Shown here: positions 62,701 to 64,000 of the stretch, one piece after another
How the letters are laid out: each line of letters opens with the position of its first letter
Numbering within the stretch: the stretch's first letter is position 1
Assembly: GCF_905147045.1 (NCBI RefSeq)
Contig: NC_065889.1
Coordinates: 315,001 to 379,000, forward strand
Source of the DNA: Nymphalis io
Lineage: Eukaryota; Arthropoda; Insecta; Lepidoptera; Nymphalidae
Length of the DNA: 64,000 bases
Direction: 5' to 3'
Position numbers and translations under genes: made by a program
Notes under the pieces: model-generated
What the model was told of the DNA's origin: nothing
Database searches by the model: none
What the model saw: the letters and a program-made list of their open reading frames with translations, nothing else

Positions 62701-64000
62701 GCAGCACTGCGAGCTGGAGATCAACGAGTGTCTCCGGTACGAGTCGCGCCTCCCCCGCCGCCAAACCGCGAGTTGAGGACTGACGATGCGTGTGCGTGCA
62801 GGTACACGCCGTGCCAGCACGGGCGCTGCTACGACGGGCGCGCCTCGTACTATTGCTCGTGTGAGGCGGGCTGGGGCGGCCAGAACTGCTCCGTGGTGCT
62901 GACGGGCTGCCGCGACTCCCCGTGTCGGCACCACGGCACGTGCATGCCCTGGCTCGTGCGCGAGACCGAGCACCGCTTCAACTGCTCCTGCACGCCCGGA
63001 CACTACGGCACCACCTGCGAGAAGGTTTGATAAAACCTACCATAAAGAACCAGTTATACTCTAGTTTTTCAAAGAGGTAGAGTGTACGTATCAGTGGTCC
63101 CGCATTGATTGTGACTCGACGTCGTCCTTCTAGATAACGACGATGTCTCTGGAGAAGAGCAGCTACGCGGAGGTGAATACGTCCCGCGAGGAGGGCTACG
63201 ACATCTCGTTCCGCTTCAAAACGACGCTAGGCAACGGCCTGCTCGCTATGGGCCGGGGGCTTACCTACTTCTTTCTGGAGCTGTCCAACGGTCATCTAAA
63301 TCTACACTCGTCGCTGCTCAACAAGTGGGAGGGAGTCTTTATCGGTTCCAACCTCAATGACAGCAACTGGCAGAAGGTATAAGAAGATGTTGGTTCATTC
63401 GTTTAGTTTGAGTTGATTCTTTGATAACGTTGAAACAGTAACCGTAGCTTTCATAAATATATGACAGCTACGGTTATAAATATCTTATTTTATTAATGGT
63501 GTTTGTAGGTTTTCGTAACGATAAACTCGTCGCACCTAGTGCTGGCGGCCAACGAGGAGCAAACTATCTACCCGATCAGTCAGAACGAGGCGTTCAACGC
63601 GTCCGTCACGTCGTTCCCCTCCACTCGGCTGGGCACGGCGGGCTCCTCCTACGCCACGCTCACGCACGGACCCAACTTCTTCGTAGGCTGCTTCCAGGAC
63701 GTCGTCGTTAACGGACAGTGGGTCAGTGGAAAAACGATGGAATATCTTGCTTCATTGTTTGCTTTTTATATTTAATATTACACCTCAATCGCACATGGTT
63801 TACGTCTTTCAATACTCATATCGTATATATCGGTACAATATTTCGTTTGATGCATACGATCTATCGCAGGTCCTGCCCGAGGACTCGAACTCGAGTTTGG
63901 CCGAGAGCCAGACGGAGCGGGCCGGGCCCGACGAGGCGGACGGCGCGGCCGACGAGGGCTCGGGCGAGGCGGGCGAGGCGGGCGAGGCGGGCGAGGCGGG
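32724..64000 (+). CDS. crb: crumbs, apical polarity transmembrane protein (5' part, runs off window)
   Basis: Crumbs defines the apical membrane of epithelia; its extracellular part holds EGF and laminin G (LamG) repeats. Twenty-five exons with consistent phases give about 1291 residues: signal peptide, LamG-like N-terminal region, about 21 EGF-like repeats, then the first full LamG domain with EGVFIGSNLNDSNWQK and INSSHLVLAANEEQ, near-identical to fly Crumbs. The later LamG/EGF repeats, membrane span and cytoplasmic ERLI tail lie right of the window. The EGF repeats with DIDEC/NIDEC starts are of the calcium-binding type. Introns are long at the 5' end (14.8 and 4.1 kb), then many are 60-110 bp. 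Exons 4-15 and 18-25 are very GC-rich; 16 and 17 are not. NOA1 is nested in intron 15. Confidence 0.95.
34280..34440. repeat. Diverged interspersed repeat
   Basis: Phrases aatattatcaatacgaaagtgagtttgttt and acacattttctgaggcatcaataaaat resemble a repeat family common in Lepidoptera, which begins taatattataaatgcgaaag (a related start is at 1752). Ends are unclear. Confidence 0.4.
38381..38613 (+). repeat. Diverged SINE copy
   Basis: ctgtgttccggtttgaagggtgagtgagcc and gacatcttggttccaaagg match the intact SINE at 40733-41022; the rest is about 75-80% alike by eye. Confidence 0.65.
39366..39533 (+). repeat. SINE-like element
   Basis: Runs from gtgaggaaacctgcatgtgt through gcattggagcagcgtggtgg to ggcctttagcccagcagtgg and cacaggctgtta. 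These phrases form the end of a dispersed element common in moths and butterflies. A reverse copy is at 4255-4530. Confidence 0.7.
40733..41022 (+). repeat. SINE, intact reference copy
   Basis: About 290 bp from tactggtggtagggctttgtg to cgtccgccttcctattctat followed by an A-run (aaaaaaaa). It has the cleanest ends in the window and is used here as the reference for the other copies. Confidence 0.8.
41660..41675 (+). promoter_or_regulatory. CRE palindrome next to a CACCC-type box
   Basis: TGACGTCA at 41660-41667 is followed directly by CCACGCCC (41668-41675), inside a GC-richer island of AT-rich crb intron 1. These match the consensus sites of CREB/ATF and KLF/Sp proteins. Function is inferred only from the motifs. 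Confidence 0.3.
41880..41945 (-). mobile_element. Short non-LTR 3'-end remnant
   Basis: The + strand agcgtttaaccgctgacttgcctgatataaagcatcgacacg is the same stretch as at 54040-54085 (agcgtttgaccgttgacttgcccgatgttaagcatcgacacg), with a few substitutions. Confidence 0.5.
43308..43331. promoter_or_regulatory. Inverted pair of Sox-type sites
   Basis: CCATTGTTGT at 43308-43317 and its exact complement ACAACAATGG at 43322-43331, 4 nt apart. Each contains the ACAAT core bound by Sox proteins. It lies in a GC-richer part of crb intron 1. Function is inferred from the motif only. Confidence 0.3.
44137..44345 (+). repeat. Diverged SINE copy carrying a perfect inverted duplication
   Basis: The head gtagggttttgcgaatgcttgtctgggta corresponds to gtagggctttgtgcaagctcgtctgggta of the intact copy. 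Then comes an exact inverted copy of 21 bases (44170-44190), after which the SINE resumes at aagatatttt. The tail includes gtgagtgagccagtgtaa and tataggcacgagggg. Confidence 0.7.
44690..44840 (+). repeat. Diverged SINE fragment
   Basis: ggcgggtgagtgagccagtttaactacaggtccacgtgacataacatc matches the middle of the intact SINE. Confidence 0.55.
46527..46784 (-). repeat. tRNA-derived SINE
   Basis: Read on -, the head has an A box TGGCGTGGTTGG (46763-46774) and a B box GGTTCGATTCC (46721-46731), the internal promoter of RNA polymerase III. A unique body follows, ending in an ATT repeat tail (46527-46540). The head does not fold into a full tRNA (no matching acceptor stem), so it is a SINE and not a tRNA gene. 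Confidence 0.75.
47539..52856 (+). CDS. crb: crb exons 2-4 (signal peptide core and N-terminal LamG-like region)
   Basis: Exons 47539-47703, 51786-51997 and 52667-52856. Exon 2 gives the hydrophobic core of the signal peptide, then PEAYFNGSSYIRL. Exons 3-4 continue the beta-sandwich (SFRTCVGGELFSQRYEG, LDNRWHWVALRY, LVGNLFSGCVHEGPQLEF, VRFGNCPL), with the same order as fly Crumbs. This segment is usually not counted as one of the LamG domains but has the same fold. It ends with TDDC in front of the first EGF. Confidence 0.92.
47950..48175 (-). repeat. Diverged SINE copy, reverse orientation
   Basis: On the reverse strand, phrases corresponding to gtgagcggtgaatggagccag and agcgacataaaaccctacatccg follow the order of the SINE at 40733-41022. 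Confidence 0.5.
51584..51633. repeat. Perfect 50-bp AT-rich palindrome
   Basis: tatagatagaatatatataa and following, through the centre at 51608/51609, to the exact complement. No loop. It lies 150 bp upstream of crb exon 3. Confidence 0.9.
51998..52666 (+). other. crb intron 3
   Basis: 669 bp, AT-rich; no feature was recognised. Confidence 0.6.
53133..54623 (+). CDS. crb: crb exons 5-9 (EGF repeats 1-5)
   Basis: Exons 53133-53229, 53331-53482, 53546-53665, 53746-53871 and 54481-54623. Five EGF-like modules with six cysteines each. The fourth (EIDIDECSSAG) is of the calcium-binding type; the third begins CVAGPCRNNGSC. Most introns fall just before the last cysteines in phase 1, the usual crb layout. 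Introns 6 and 7 are only 63 and 80 nt. Intron 8 (53872-54480) holds a retrotransposon fragment. Confidence 0.92.
54013..54412 (-). mobile_element. 5'-truncated non-LTR retrotransposon in crb intron 8
   Basis: Read on -, a 100-codon frame (54085-54387) with YTVKIPRLRTKRFESAF, TAKLWNALPEPVFPD and GVFKSRVNRFLIGK matches the C-terminal end of the reverse-transcriptase ORF of lepidopteran non-LTR elements. A short 3' UTR and a poly(A) tail follow (14 T on the + strand at 54013-54026). It is truncated at its 5' end and sits antisense to crb. Confidence 0.8.
54690..56921 (+). CDS. crb: crb exons 10-15 (EGF repeats 6-12)
   Basis: Exons 54690-54900, 55142-55213, 55289-55417, 56288-56379, 56452-56676 and 56780-56921. 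The EGF modules are less regular than elsewhere. Exon 10 has an Ala/Pro insertion (PAAPAAPAAAPAAPAP) between two modules. Exon 14 has a short module, CRADGCECRPGYGG, of the minimal type. The module across exons 14/15 looks incomplete (CAPRQ-ECVEQGGAWRCAAG), as also seen at the matching place in fly Crumbs. Introns of 66, 75 and 72 nt here are multiples of three and open in frame. Confidence 0.88.
56683..56736 (+). repeat. 9-bp GC minisatellite in crb intron 14
   Basis: About six units of gggggcggc in tandem, filling over half of this 103-nt intron. Length is likely to vary between individuals. Confidence 0.8.
57516..57521 (-). terminator. Poly(A) signal of NOA1
   Basis: AATAAA read on the - strand, 20 nt after the NOA1 stop codon (57542-57544). 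The 3' UTR would be very short. Confidence 0.6.
57542..60089 (-). CDS. NOA1: NOA1, mitochondrial circularly permuted GTPase, nested in crb intron 15
   Basis: Three exons on -: 59281-60089, 58813-58930, 57542-58735, phases consistent, 706 residues (human NOA1 has 698). The basic N-terminus (MIYSLRNILRLHRKRNAF) fits a mitochondrial presequence. A zinc knuckle has Cys204/207 (CGGC) and Cys240/243 (CQRC). The GTPase motifs come in the order G4 (NKVD, 308-311), G5 (SAKTG, 349-353), G1 (GCTNVGKSS, 377-385), G3 (DTPG, 511-514): a circular permutation, as in the YqeH/NOA1 family. The family helps assemble the mitochondrial small ribosomal subunit. An AATAAA on - at 57516-57521 lies just after the stop. 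It is antisense inside the 3.8 kb crb intron. Confidence 0.95.
60090..60739. other. NOA1 upstream region / rest of crb intron 15
   Basis: 650 bp of AT-rich sequence holding the presumed NOA1 promoter (read on -) and the end of the crb intron. No motif stood out. Confidence 0.4.
60740..61722 (+). CDS. crb: crb exons 16-18 (EGF repeats 12-16)
   Basis: Exons 60740-60847, 61340-61462 and 61574-61722. Regular calcium-binding EGF modules: DIDECALMPKICNNGVC, DIDECLSSPCKNGGTC, NINECATNPCASGSTC, and the start of the next, DIDDCE. Exons 16 and 17 use A/T-ending codons freely (GAT ATT GAT GAA TGT), whereas exon 18 returns to GC-rich codons. Intron 16 holds a 14-bp perfect inverted repeat (61164-61195). 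Confidence 0.95.
61164..61195. repeat. Perfect 14-bp inverted repeat in crb intron 16
   Basis: Arms 61164-61177 (aactgtataaacct) and 61182-61195 with loop tagt. Confidence 0.85.
62028..63024 (+). CDS. crb: crb exons 19-22 (EGF repeats 16-21)
   Basis: Exons 62028-62223, 62296-62476, 62557-62736 and 62802-63024. Modules include CECSGTGYSGDDCELNIDEC and NIDECAPRPCRNGGTC. One has a long insertion between cysteines 3 and 4 (LYRARDAPPPPALPAPLPDV, then FYQPFSLDTASG); the same insertion site with a QPFS motif is found in fly Crumbs. Here it carries an extra Pro/Ala run. The last module ends CTPGHYGTTCEK in front of LamG. Confidence 0.95.
63134..64000 (+). CDS. crb: crb exons 23-25 (first LamG domain, cut by window edge)
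   Basis: Exons 63134-63376, 63509-63721 and 63870 to beyond 64000. Strands of the LamG fold are REEGYDISFRFKTTLGNGLLA, HLNLHSSLLNKWEG, GSNLNDSNWQKVFVTINSS and FFVGCFQDVVVNGQW. After the domain core the last exon starts VLPEDSNSSLAESQTER and then enters an acidic Gly/Glu/Ala repeat that continues to the right edge. The fly protein has only a short linker here. Confidence 0.93.
63966..64000 (+). repeat. crb: In-frame 9-bp repeat (Glu-Ala-Gly) in crb
   Basis: Units of gaggcgggc in tandem, almost four within the window and still running at its end. Each unit encodes Glu-Ala-Gly. Upstream, the exon already has related words (gacgaggcggac, gacgagggctcg). Confidence 0.9.

Noticed and set aside
1..64000. 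CRISPR array, operon or prophage-like features
   Set aside because: The window is a typical insect nuclear region with spliced genes; no direct-repeat/spacer pattern was seen.

Overview
This window looks like nuclear DNA of an insect, most likely a butterfly or moth. Long AT-rich introns and spacers surround short exons with canonical GT-AG borders. Several copies of SINEs and fragments of a non-LTR retrotransposon of a kind common in Lepidoptera are present (a nymphalid butterfly would fit, but that is inference). No bacterial, organellar or viral gene, and no CRISPR array, was seen. All gene models were built by eye from reading frame, splice borders and phase continuity; no transcript evidence was available.

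Layout, left to right. (1) 2305-2380 (+): the last coding exon of cytochrome b5 (membrane tail); the rest lies left of the window. (2) 4009-5298 (-): a complete four-exon Siva gene. (3) 6140-22146 (+): Sec16, the scaffold of ER exit sites, about 25 coding exons, with at least two alternative 3' ends (a stop plus poly(A) signal at 17255-17619, or continuation to 22146). (4) 24337-24531 (-): a candidate membrane microprotein. (5) 24650-26100 (-): a type II membrane serine-protease homologue that has lost two catalytic residues. (6) 26241-27046 (-): SNRNP35 of the minor (U11/U12) spliceosome. (7) 30038-31402 (-): MINDY3, a K48-ubiquitin-directed deubiquitinase. (8) 32724 to the right edge (+): crumbs (crb), the apical polarity receptor. 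It has a 14.8 kb first intron that splits the signal peptide, an N-terminal laminin-G-like region, about 21 EGF-like repeats, and a laminin G domain cut by the window edge. (9) 57542-60089 (-): NOA1, a mitochondrial circularly permuted GTPase, nested antisense inside crb intron 15.

The genes are not one pathway. They are a mix of housekeeping functions: ER export (Sec16), apical membrane polarity (crb), splicing, deubiquitination, mitochondrial ribosome assembly, and an apoptosis or ubiquitin adaptor (Siva). Sec16/Siva and crb/MINDY3 are divergent pairs with upstream spacers of about 0.8 and 1.3 kb.

Most unusual points: alternative Sec16 C-termini; three very short crb introns that are multiples of three and stop-free, so retention would keep the frame; an in-frame Glu-Ala-Gly minisatellite in crb at the right edge; a group of perfect short inverted repeats, one of which shows how it formed inside a SINE copy; the microprotein gene; and a sharp contrast between very GC-rich exons and AT-rich ones within the same genes. 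No clearly new multi-gene system was found.
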